Shown: positions 1 through 6,912, counted from the stretch's first letter. The stretch is 8,604 nucleotides of DNA from Candidatus Aminicenantes bacterium UBA876 (GCA_002294665.1 DBFQ01000022.1:7161-15764), one strand, 5' to 3'. Translations and numbers: made by a program. Notes: generated by a model from the sequence alone, not told the origin.

Positions 1-48
1 GGAAGTTGGGAAGTTGGGAAGTTAGGAAGTTGGGGAGTTGGGGAGTTG
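1..48. repeat. Octamer tandem array GGRAGTTG (six units, truncated by window edge)
   Basis: Six consecutive 8-nt units of the form GGAAGTTG or GGGAGTTG, with one GGAAGTTA, run without gaps from the first base. The array probably continues to the left of the window. The same octamer family recurs in reverse orientation at 164-195 and in forward orientation at 8568-8604, so it looks like a dispersed intergenic repeat of this genome rather than part of a gene. No function can be read from it. Confidence 0.85.
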
Positions 49-73
49 GGGGACGAAATCCAGGAAAAGAAAG

Positions 74-144
74 GTAGGGGCGGTCCCCTGTGGCCGTCCT
101 GGCAAGAGGCAAGGGGCAAGGGGCGACCGGCCGGTCGCCCCTAC
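74..144. repeat. 71-bp element with inverted ends and a 24-bp perfect palindrome
   Basis: The left end GTAGGGGCG (74-82) is the exact reverse complement of the right end CGCCCCTAC (136-144). The right part is a perfect 24-bp palindrome at 119-142, built from AGGGGCGACCGG and its complement. Between the ends lie three heptamers GGCAAGR (101-121). The structure resembles a small non-coding dispersed (REP- or MITE-like) element; no target-site duplication was identified, so calling it mobile would be inference. Confidence 0.65.
101..121. repeat. Heptamer tandem repeat GGCAAGR x3
   Basis: Three direct 7-nt units (GGCAAGA, GGCAAGG, GGCAAGG) lie inside the 74-144 element, and a fourth degenerate unit GGCGACC opens the palindrome. 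Part of it, AAGAGGCAA at 104-112, has an exact inverted copy TTGCCTCTT at 157-165. The inverted arrangement therefore extends beyond the element's own ends. Confidence 0.6.
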
Positions 145-163
145 ATTCGGAACTTCTTGCCTC

Positions 164-195
164 TTCAACTTTCCAACTCTTCAACTTTTCAACTC
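164..195. repeat. Inverted octamer array (TTCAACTY, four units)
   Basis: Four 8-nt units TTCAACTT, TCCAACTC, TTCAACTT and TTCAACTC occur with strict period 8. They are the reverse-complement orientation of the arrays at 1-48 and 8568-8604. Bases 172-194 are exactly complementary to 8576-8598 (23 nt). With the array at 1-48 it could form an imperfect long stem around the 74-144 element. Confidence 0.8.
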
Positions 196-241
196 CGCGG
201 GTCAACTCCGCGGGTCAACACCGCGGGTCAACTCCGCGGGC
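190..241. repeat. 13-bp tandem array CAACTCCGCGGGT x4
   Basis: Four 13-nt units start at 190, 203, 216 and 229. The first two are identical, the third has A for T at its fifth base, and the fourth ends in C. Each unit contains the palindrome CCGCGG. The array starts within the last CAACT of the octamer array, so the period changes from 8 to 13 while the CAACT core is kept. Confidence 0.85.
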
Positions 242-255
242 GCTGGCGCCCGCGG
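234..255. repeat. Perfect inverted repeat abutting the promoter -35 box
   Basis: CCGCGGGCGC (234-243) and GCGCCCGCGG (246-255) are perfect complements separated by TG. This gives a 9-bp all-GC stem with a four-base loop, or a near-continuous palindrome at DNA level. It ends one base before the TTGACA at 257. It could be an operator-like site, the stem of a terminator for upstream transcription (no T-run follows), or simply the end of the repeat composite. Confidence 0.6.
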
Positions 256-256
256 C

Positions 257-288
257 TTGACATCTGCCCCTGGTTTCATTACTATAAT
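257..288 (+). promoter_or_regulatory. Sigma70-like promoter for the EF-G-like gene
   Basis: A consensus -35 box TTGACA lies at 257-262. A perfect -10 TATAAT is at 283-288 but leaves a long 20-bp spacer; the overlapping TACTAT at 280-285 matches four of six positions with the ideal 17-bp spacer. Either way initiation would fall near 292-296, giving a leader of about 65-70 nt before the ATG at 362. It is the best promoter in the window and is AT-rich against very GC-rich surroundings. Confidence 0.7.
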
Positions 289-361
289 TCTTTATTATCG
301 AAGTTGTCCTGCGGCGGTCGCCTGCGGGATTTCCGGCTGCGGCCGCTGAGGAGGAAACGGC

Positions 362-2443
362 ATGAAAGAAGTACAGAGCAACGATCTGCGCAATATCGCC
401 CTGGTGGGTCACGGTCAGGCGGGGAAAACCAGCCTGGCGGCCGCCATGCTTTTCGATACCGGTATGGTCAACCGCCTGGGAAAGGTGGAACAGGGGAATA
501 CCGTCACCGACTTCGATGAAGAAGAGGTGGAACGCAAAATCTCCGTCCAGGCCGCTCTCGCCTATGCCATGCGGGATAAAGTCAAGATCAACATGATTGA
601 TACGCCGGGGTTTGCCAATTTCATCTGGGAGGCCCGCCTCAGCCTGCGCGCGGTTGAGACCGGATTGATGGTCATCAACGCGCTTGAGGGCGTCGAGGTC
701 CAGTCCGAAAAGCTCTACGACACCATGGATGAACTGGGCAAGGCCATGATCCTGGTGGTCAACAAGATGAAAAAGGACCTGGCTGATTTTGACGCCTCCA
801 TGGAATCGATCGCCGCTTCCTGGGGCAAGAACGCAGTCGCGGTGCAGCTTCCCATCGGCAAGGGGCCCGAGTTTACCGGAGTTGTGGATCTTTTGAGCCT
901 GAAGGCTTACCAGTACGAAGACAACGAAAAGGGCGTTTTCAAAGCCGTGGATATTCCCGCGGACCTGGCGGATCTCGCGCAGTCCCGGCGCGAGGCCTTG
1001 ATCGAAAAGATCGCCGAGAACAGCGAAGCGCTGATGGAAAAGTATTTTGAGGAAGGCGACCTCTCCGCGGAAGAATTGACGGAGGGACTGCGGCGCGCGA
1101 TTCTTCAACGGGATATCTTCCCCGTGCTTTGTTGTGACGCGTTGGCCAATATCGGTGTCCACCAGGTGCTGGATTTCATTGAGCAGTATGCGCCGTCTCC
1201 GCTGGACTTCGGCGAAGTCGCGACCAAAGACGGCAGCGTGAAACCGGATCCCGCCGCCCCGCTGGCCGCCCAGGTATTCAAGACCATCTCGGACCCGTTT
1301 ACCGGTAAGATCACCATCATGCGCGTATTTGCGGGGACTTTCAAATCCGACTCCACCATTCACAACATATCCAAGGGCGTGGATGAGCGCGTGGGGTCGA
1401 TCTTCATGCTCCAGGGCAAGAACCCGGAAAACGTCGAGAAAGTGTTTGCCGGAGATATCGTGGCCGTGGCCAAACTCAAGGAAACCCAGACCGGGGATTC
1501 CGTGGGTGTGAAAGGCAAGAGCCCGGTGTTTCCCGGTTATCAATTCCCCATTTCCTCGATTTCGTTCGCCATCGAGCCCAAGTCGCGTGACGATGAAAAC
1601 AAGATTTCCAATGCCATGCAGCGCATTCAGGAAGAAGATCCGACAGTAAAATCCGAACGCGACACCCAGACCAAGGAACTGGTGATTTCCGGCAACGGCC
1701 AGATGCACGTGGAGCTGGTGGTCAACAAGCTCAAGCGCCGCTACGGTGTCGAAGTCACCATGAAGCCCCCCAAGATTCCCTACCTGGAAACCATCCAGGG
1801 CCATGCCGATGTCAACAAGAAATACAAAAAGCAGTCCGGCGGACGCGGGCAGTACGGCCATGTCATGATCCGCATGGACCCCCTGCCGCGGGGTGAAGAC
1901 TTCGTGTTCGAAGAGACCATCTTCGGCGGATCGATTCCCAGGAACTATGTGCCCGCCGTGGAAAAGGGCGTTTTGGAAGCGCGGACCAAAGGCGTCCTGG
2001 CCGGATATCCGGTGGTGGATTTCAAGGTCGACCTCTATGACGGCAGCTACCATGAAGTCGATTCCTCGGACATGGCGTTCAAGATCGCCGCTTCGATGGC
2101 GTTCAAGATGGCCATGAAAGAGGCCAAGCCCACGCTGCTGGAACCGATCATGAAAGTGGAGGTCTTCGTGCCCGAAGAGTTCATGGGCGACATCAACGGC
2201 GCCCTGAGCGGGCGGCGCGGAAAGATTCAGGGCATGGAATCCAAGGGCAAGAACATGGTGGTCAAAGCCCTGGTGCCCATGGCCGAGATGCTGGATTTCG
2301 ATCCCCAGCTCACGTCGATTACCGGCGGCCGGGGTTCCTACTTCATGGAATTCTCCCACTACGATCCGTTGCCGCATCAATTGCAGAAAAAGGTGATAGA
2401 CGAAGCCGTGCGCGAGGGCCGGGTCAAGGAAGAAGAGGAATAG
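362..2443 (+). CDS. fusA: Divergent elongation factor G-like translational GTPase (EF-G2 type)
   Basis: A 693-residue protein with full-length EF-G architecture: GTPase domain (about 9-280), domain II (about 300-385), domain III (about 395-470) and domains IV-V (about 472-690), including GSYHEVDSSD at 561-570 and SGRRGKIQGM in domain V. The P-loop GHGQAGKTS (16-24) is intact. Several GTPase motifs differ from canonical EF-G: switch I reads ERKIS (57-61) instead of ERGIT, G3 reads DTPGF (80-84) instead of DTPGH, and G4 reads NKMK (134-137) instead of NKxD. This resembles the EF-G-like paralogues of Thermus and mycobacteria rather than the housekeeping factor, so the symbol is approximate and fusA2 may be better. 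A strong GAGGAGGA (348-355) sits 6 nt before the ATG, and a good promoter lies upstream. Its exact role in translation is unknown; domain IV suggests that it still contacts the ribosome. Confidence 0.9.
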   Translation: MKEVQSNDLRNIALVGHGQAGKTSLAAAMLFDTGMVNRLGKVEQGNTVTDFDEEEVERKISVQAALAYAMRDKVKINMIDTPGFANFIWEARLSLRAVETGLMVINALEGVEVQSEKLYDTMDELGKAMILVVNKMKKDLADFDASMESIAASWGKNAVAVQLPIGKGPEFTGVVDLLSLKAYQYEDNEKGVFKAVDIPADLADLAQSRREALIEKIAENSEALMEKYFEEGDLSAEELTEGLRRAILQRDIFPVLCCDALANIGVHQVLDFIEQYAPSPLDFGEVATKDGSVKPDPAAPLAAQVFKTISDPFTGKITIMRVFAGTFKSDSTIHNISKGVDERVGSIFMLQGKNPENVEKVFAGDIVAVAKLKETQTGDSVGVKGKSPVFPGYQFPISSISFAIEPKSRDDENKISNAMQRIQEEDPTVKSERDTQTKELVISGNGQMHVELVVNKLKRRYGVEVTMKPPKIPYLETIQGHADVNKKYKKQSGGRGQYGHVMIRMDPLPRGEDFVFEETIFGGSIPRNYVPAVEKGVLEARTKGVLAGYPVVDFKVDLYDGSYHEVDSSDMAFKIAASMAFKMAMKEAKPTLLEPIMKVEVFVPEEFMGDINGALSGRRGKIQGMESKGKNMVVKALVPMAEMLDFDPQLTSITGGRGSYFMEFSHYDPLPHQLQKKVIDEAVREGRVKEEEE

Positions 2444-2462
2444 GGCCGGAACGGTTCGGGCG

Positions 2463-3161
2463 ATGACGGAGCGAATCCTGGAAGCCCGGCAGGTCGAAAA
2501 GCGTTTCCGCTTGCCGGACCGCTCTGAACTAATGGTTCTCAGCGGCCTGGACCTGGTGGTTGAGCGCGGCACCATGGTGGCCGTAACCGGGGCTTCCGGC
2601 AGCGGCAAGAGCACCCTGATGCATCTTCTGGGCGGTCTGGACCACCCGGACAAGGGCCGTGTATCTTTCCAGGATCGTGATCTCGGGTCCCTTTCCAGCG
2701 CGGACCTGGCGGAATTCCGCAACCGTCACCTGGGTTTTGTCTTCCAGTTTCACTACCTGATGCCGGAATTGACGGTGATCGAAAACGTGGCCTTTCCCCG
2801 ACTGGTCAAGCGGTTCCAACGCCGGGAAGCCCTGGCGCAGGCCCGGTTGCGCCTGGAAGAAGTGGGGCTGCAGGACAAGGCGGGTGTAATGCCGCATCAG
2901 CTCTCCGGTGGAGAGCGGCAACGCGCCGCCATCGCCCGCTGCCTGGTCAACGATCCTCACCTGATCCTGGCCGATGAACCCACCGGCAACCTGGACTGGA
3001 ACACGGGCGACAAGGTCTTCGCGCTGTTCCGTGACCTGGTGACCCGCAGCGGTAGAACCGCGGTGGTGGTGACCCACAACGAGGCGCAGGCGCGCCTGGC
3101 GGATGCCGTCTATCACCTGGAACATGGACGATTGATTGCAACGCGCCCCGGGAATGCATAA
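2463..3161 (+). CDS. lolD: LolD/MacB-type ABC transporter ATP-binding protein
   Basis: A 232-residue cytoplasmic ABC ATPase with all motifs: Walker A GASGSGKST (43-51), Q-loop Gln95 in GFVFQFHYLMPELTVIENV, signature LSGGERQR (147-154), Walker B LILADEP (167-173), D-loop GNLD and H-loop His205. The Q-loop region and the sequence ADEPTGNLD are typical of the MacB/LolD/FtsE group. In LolCDE this subunit powers extraction of lipoproteins from the inner membrane onto LolA. It begins 19 nt after the EF-G-like stop codon, with no convincing Shine-Dalgarno, so it is probably co-transcribed and possibly coupled to that gene. No LolC/LolE or MacB permease gene is present on either side here, so the true partner is unknown. 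The lolD label is a family-level call; another LolD-like transporter is possible. Confidence 0.85.
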   Translation: MTERILEARQVEKRFRLPDRSELMVLSGLDLVVERGTMVAVTGASGSGKSTLMHLLGGLDHPDKGRVSFQDRDLGSLSSADLAEFRNRHLGFVFQFHYLMPELTVIENVAFPRLVKRFQRREALAQARLRLEEVGLQDKAGVMPHQLSGGERQRAAIARCLVNDPHLILADEPTGNLDWNTGDKVFALFRDLVTRSGRTAVVVTHNEAQARLADAVYHLEHGRLIATRPGNA

Positions 3162-3206
3162 CCCTGGCGCGCGGATTTGCGTATAGATCATAATGCCGGC
3201 TGGTTC

Positions 3207-3238
3207 AGGCGGGGGGAGATCCAAGCGGACGCCTTTTT
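3207..3238 (+). terminator. Weak terminator-like stem followed by a T-run
   Basis: AGGCG (3207-3211) pairs with CGCCT (3230-3234) over an 18-nt loop, and a five-T run (3234-3238) overlaps the end of the stem. The stem is short and the loop long, so termination between the ATPase gene and the peptidase genes is only a possibility; readthrough into the M16 pair is equally likely. Confidence 0.25.
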
Positions 3239-3280
3239 AGACGATCCCGCTGAGCCGTCGTCATTTATAGGAGGCATCAT

Positions 3281-4792
3281 ATGAAAAGTCGCGTCTGGGT
3301 GGCCCTTATCCTGTTGGCCACCACCTGGCTTGCGGCCGCGGATTTTGATCCGAGCCGGATTCAGGACCGTATCCATGAATTCACCCTGGACAACGGCCTG
3401 AAGTTCATCCTGCTGGAAGATCATTCCGTACCCATTGCCAGTTTTGTGACCTTCGTCAATGTCGGAGGCAGTGACGAACGGATCGGTATATTCGGTATTT
3501 CCCATTTCCTGGAGCACCTGGCATTCAAGGGCACCAGCGAAGTGGGTACCACGGATATCAAGGCGGAGCGTCGCTTGATGGCGGAGATGGACCAGGTGTT
3601 TGACCGCATCCTGGCTGAGAAAGACAGCCTGGAGCCGGATCAGGACCGGATCGACGCCCTCAACGCGGAATTGGAAAAACTCAAGCAAGAAGCCGGACGG
3701 TACGTGAAGAGCAACGACTTCACCGCGGTGCTTACCCGCAACGGCGTGGTGGGTCTGAATGCCGGCACCAGCAAGGATTATACGGTGTATTTTTACAGCC
3801 TGCCTTCCAACCGCCTGGAGTTGTGGGCCTACCTCGAATCCGCGCGCTTTACCGACCCGGTTTTCCGTGAATTCTACAAAGAGCGGGGCGTGATCATGGA
3901 AGAGCGCCGCGTGGTCACGGAAAACCAGCCCACGGGCAAACTGATCGAGGAATTGCAGGCCATCGCTTTCAAGGATCATCCTTATCATGTCAGCGTGATC
4001 GGCCCGATGAGCAACATCGAACACATCACGCGCAAGGATGTCTACGACTATTTCCACAAGAATTACCATGCCGGAAACATGGTGGTCGGTGTCGCCGGAG
4101 ACGTGACGCCGAAGCAATTGCGCAGGATGGCGGATAAGTACTTCGCGCGCATTCCCGCCGGAAAGCCCAATCCGCTGGTGTTTACCGATGAAAAGACGCA
4201 GCTGGGCGAAAAAACCGTCACCATTTTCGAAGAAACCCAGCCCTGGCTGGTATTGGGATACCATATTCCTTCCCAGACTCATCCCGATTTCACCCGTGTC
4301 CAGGTGCTCAACTACCTGCTGACCACGGGGCGCAGTTCCCGCCTCAATCAGCGCATGGTCAAGCAAGAGAAATCCGCACTGGCCGTGGCGTCTTTCGCCG
4401 GGTTCCCGGGCAGCAAGTATCCCGGCCTCTACCTGGTTCTGGCCCTGCCCAACAGCGGCAAGACCACGGACGAATTGTTGACCACCATCGATGAAGAGGT
4501 CGAGAAGTTGAAAAACGAACCGGTAAGCGCTGAAGAACTGGATTCCGCCAAGACGCGCATGAAGGTTTCGGTCATGCGCCAGATGCAGAACGATCTCTAT
4601 TTCATGATGGGTCTGCTGCAGTCGGAAATGCTTCAGGGATCCTGGCGCAAAACCTTTGACGCCATTAAGGAAATCGATGCCGTCACCGCGGAAGACATCC
4701 GCGAACTGGCCGGGAAATACCTGCTTCGTTCCAACCGCACCATTGCGCGGATTGAAAAAAAACAGGCTGAGAAAGAGGAGGTGTCCAAATGA
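3281..4792 (+). CDS. Secreted M16 zinc peptidase, catalytic (HXXEH) subunit
   Basis: A 503-residue insulinase/processing-peptidase-like protein. A Sec signal peptide (1-20, VALILLATTWLAAA then D) predicts periplasmic location. The N-terminal M16 lobe (about 31-240) has the inverted zinc motif HFLEH (75-79) in GISHFLEHLAFKGT. The third zinc ligand is probably Glu207 or Glu208 in ERGVIMEERR. That is about 130 residues after the motif, against roughly 75 in usual family members, because a charged, coiled-coil-like insert spans about 97-145. The second lobe (about 245-490) has SSRLNQRMVKQEKSALAV where the R/Y substrate-binding pair is expected, and both the Arg and the Tyr are replaced. AGGAGG (3269-3274) lies 6 nt before the ATG. 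The stop codon overlaps the next gene, a second M16 protein carrying the complementary motifs, so the two probably form a heterodimer. The substrate is unknown. Confidence 0.9.
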   Translation: MKSRVWVALILLATTWLAAADFDPSRIQDRIHEFTLDNGLKFILLEDHSVPIASFVTFVNVGGSDERIGIFGISHFLEHLAFKGTSEVGTTDIKAERRLMAEMDQVFDRILAEKDSLEPDQDRIDALNAELEKLKQEAGRYVKSNDFTAVLTRNGVVGLNAGTSKDYTVYFYSLPSNRLELWAYLESARFTDPVFREFYKERGVIMEERRVVTENQPTGKLIEELQAIAFKDHPYHVSVIGPMSNIEHITRKDVYDYFHKNYHAGNMVVGVAGDVTPKQLRRMADKYFARIPAGKPNPLVFTDEKTQLGEKTVTIFEETQPWLVLGYHIPSQTHPDFTRVQVLNYLLTTGRSSRLNQRMVKQEKSALAVASFAGFPGSKYPGLYLVLALPNSGKTTDELLTTIDEEVEKLKNEPVSAEELDSAKTRMKVSVMRQMQNDLYFMMGLLQSEMLQGSWRKTFDAIKEIDAVTAEDIRELAGKYLLRSNRTIARIEKKQAEKEEVSK

Positions 4793-6897
4793 AACGCCTG
4801 ATGGTGATCGCGTGTATTGCCGGAATGATCGCCCTCAACCTGGCGGCCGCCTCCGGACCCGATATCAATAAACTGCATTATCCCGAACTGAACCCCATCC
4901 ACATTCCCCCCATTCACAAGGCGGAGCTGAATAACGGCCTGCGCCTGCGCGTGGTGCGCACGGACAAGCTGCCCCTGGTCGATATCCGCATCCTGGTAAA
5001 CGGCGGATCGGTTTTGGACCCCGCGGACAAAGTGGGCCTGGCATCCATGACCGCCGGCCTGATGCGCATCGGGGGTACGGAGAAGTGGACGGGCGATGAG
5101 CTCGACCTCTACCTGGACCGGCTGGGAATCAACATGGATGCCCAGGCCGCCGGTGATTACTTTTCCGTCACGTTGTCCTGCCTGCACAAGGACCTGGACG
5201 CGGCCGTGGCCGCCCTGGCCCAGATGGTGCGCTCGCCGCGTTTTGCCGAAGACAAGATCGAGGAGATGAGCACGCGCCTGTCTTCTTCCATCGCCCGGCG
5301 CAACGATGAGCCCAACGGTATCGCGTCGCGGGAATTCGAACGCGTGATTTACGGTAAGGATTCACCCTTTGCCGCGGTACTGGAATACGCTCACCTGGCC
5401 GCGATAGAGAAAGCGGACCTGGCGGCCTGCCACAAACGCTTTTTCGCGCCGGGAAACATGCTGGCCGGTGTGTCGGGCCCGGTGGACATTGCGGAGGTCA
5501 AGGCGGTGTTTCAACGCCATTTCGGTGACTGGAGCCACCAGGCCGATCTGCCCGACTACCCCGCGGTCAAACCCAACCCGTCCCAGGCGCGGGTGTTTTT
5601 CGTGGAAAAGCCCGAGCTCAACCAGAGCACCATCCAGATCGGTCACCTGGGCACGTTGCGCGACCTGGAGCGCGAGCCCGCCCAGAAGGTGTTCAACGCC
5701 ATTTTCTCTCAGGGCATGAGCTCCCGTCTCTTTTCCCGGGTTCGGACCAAGATGGGCCTTACCTATGGAGTGGGCGGCGGCATCGAAACCGAGGAACGCC
5801 ATCCCGGAAAAACCGCGTTTTTCACCTTTACCAAGTCTGAATCGACCATCAAGGCCATCCGCGCCATTCTGGAAGAAATAGAGAAAATCCGCGTCGAAGA
5901 AGTGACCGCCGACGAGTTGAGCGAAGCCAAGAACTACTTCATCAACTCATTCGTGTTCCAGTTCAGCACCCCGGCCCGGATCCTCAACAACGAATTGAGC
6001 CGCGAATCCTACGGCTTGCCCGAAGGGTATCTGCAGCGCACGATGGACGCGATCAAAAACGTCACGGCCGCGGATGTTCTGGCCGTGGCCAGGGATTTCG
6101 TGCATCCGGACCGTTTCCGCATCCTGATCGTGGGCAACGAAGCCGGCCTGGACGGCAAGCTTTCAGAGCTCGGACAGGTGGAAAAAATCGATATCACCAT
6201 TCCGCCGCCGCCCATGGAAGAAACCATTCCCGCGGCCACGCCCGAATCGCTGGCCAAAGGCGCCGCGCTGGTCAAAAAGGCGTTTGATACCGTCTACAAA
6301 GGCTACCGTGATTTAAAATCCCTGCGGACCGTGGCGGACATGAAGATGAGTATGCCCCAGGGTACATTTGACGTGAATTTGGAAACCATTACCCGTTTCC
6401 CCGACAAGCGCTACACGGCCATGACGATCATGGGCATGAAAATGGAAACCGTCATCAACCGCGACAAGGGCATTGTCCGTCGCATGGGGCAATCCCAGCC
6501 CCTGCCCCGGGAACAGGTGGAGGCCGGCCAATTCGGCTCCATGCACCACATGGCCAGCCATATGGATGCGTACCGCTTCCAGATCCTGGAACCCGCCACC
6601 GTTGACGGCACCACCTACGACGTGGTGTACGTCACCCCGGCGGACGGTAAGGACAAGTGGCGCAAGTTTTATTTCAACCGCGATAACGGCCGCATGGAGA
6701 TCCAGGAACAATTGAGCCAGGTGCCCGGGAACGCCGGCGTGGCGCGTGAAATCAATTCCGATTTCCGTGTCGTTTCGGGTATCCCCTTCGCCTTCAAATC
6801 CATCAGCAAAGTCAAAGACAAGACCGTGGCGGAGGTGACCGTCAAGTCGGTTGAAGTCAACGGCCCGGTGGACGATTCGTTGTTCAAACTGGAATAA
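4789..6897 (+). CDS. Secreted M16 family non-catalytic partner with C-terminal LolA-like domain
   Basis: A 702-residue protein. A signal peptide (about 1-21, cut near AAAS) is followed by two M16 lobes (about 40-245 and 250-465). The zinc motif is lost: VGLASMTAGLM (82-92) stands where GLAHFLEHM is expected. The R/Y pair is kept as SSRLFSRVRTKMGLTY, with Arg319 and Tyr326. After a proline-rich linker (471-480) comes an extra region (about 485-702) with predicted beta-strands, the ending VNGPVDDSLFKLE, and the stretch FRVVSGIPFAFKSI, all of which resemble LolA/lipoprotein-sorting-like domains; that assignment is by eye. A Met/His-rich stretch, SMHHMASHMD, lies at 584-593. The start overlaps the previous stop by ATGA, and AGGAGG (4776-4781) is 7 nt upstream, so translation is coupled. 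Cys9 (VIAC) resembles a lipobox but lies too close to the N-terminus. The likely role is substrate binding for the upstream zinc subunit. Confidence 0.87.
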   Translation: MKRLMVIACIAGMIALNLAAASGPDINKLHYPELNPIHIPPIHKAELNNGLRLRVVRTDKLPLVDIRILVNGGSVLDPADKVGLASMTAGLMRIGGTEKWTGDELDLYLDRLGINMDAQAAGDYFSVTLSCLHKDLDAAVAALAQMVRSPRFAEDKIEEMSTRLSSSIARRNDEPNGIASREFERVIYGKDSPFAAVLEYAHLAAIEKADLAACHKRFFAPGNMLAGVSGPVDIAEVKAVFQRHFGDWSHQADLPDYPAVKPNPSQARVFFVEKPELNQSTIQIGHLGTLRDLEREPAQKVFNAIFSQGMSSRLFSRVRTKMGLTYGVGGGIETEERHPGKTAFFTFTKSESTIKAIRAILEEIEKIRVEEVTADELSEAKNYFINSFVFQFSTPARILNNELSRESYGLPEGYLQRTMDAIKNVTAADVLAVARDFVHPDRFRILIVGNEAGLDGKLSELGQVEKIDITIPPPPMEETIPAATPESLAKGAALVKKAFDTVYKGYRDLKSLRTVADMKMSMPQGTFDVNLETITRFPDKRYTAMTIMGMKMETVINRDKGIVRRMGQSQPLPREQVEAGQFGSMHHMASHMDAYRFQILEPATVDGTTYDVVYVTPADGKDKWRKFYFNRDNGRMEIQEQLSQVPGNAGVAREINSDFRVVSGIPFAFKSISKVKDKTVAEVTVKSVEVNGPVDDSLFKLE

Positions 6898-6912
6898 GCC
6901 GGCTCGCTGAAA

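Noticed and set aside
1..256. CRISPR array
   Set aside because: The repeats are 7-13 bp, directly contiguous and without unique spacers of constant length, and no cas gene is nearby.
38..519. Plus-strand short open frames in the repeat region (38-349 and 46-519)
   Set aside because: They translate the repeats themselves, have low-complexity composition and no ribosome binding site, and one runs into the EF-G-like gene in the wrong frame.
215..2722. Very long minus-strand open frame (835 codons) antisense to the EF-G-like gene
   Set aside because: It lies wholly opposite a protein with clear family motifs, gives no recognisable domain, and is explained by strong codon bias in a GC-rich gene leaving few stops on the opposite strand. 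Its start also lies within the ATPase gene.
3165..3194. Possible promoter before the M16 pair (CATAAT at 3189-3194)
   Set aside because: The -10-like box is reasonable, but the position 18 bp upstream (TGGCGC) matches the -35 consensus at only two bases, so it is not reported as a feature. The M16 genes may be read from the upstream promoter.
4789..4818. Lipoprotein signal in the second M16 protein (VIAC at residues 6-9)
   Set aside because: The Cys is only nine residues from the start, leaving too short a hydrophobic core. A standard signal peptidase I site near residue 21 fits better.
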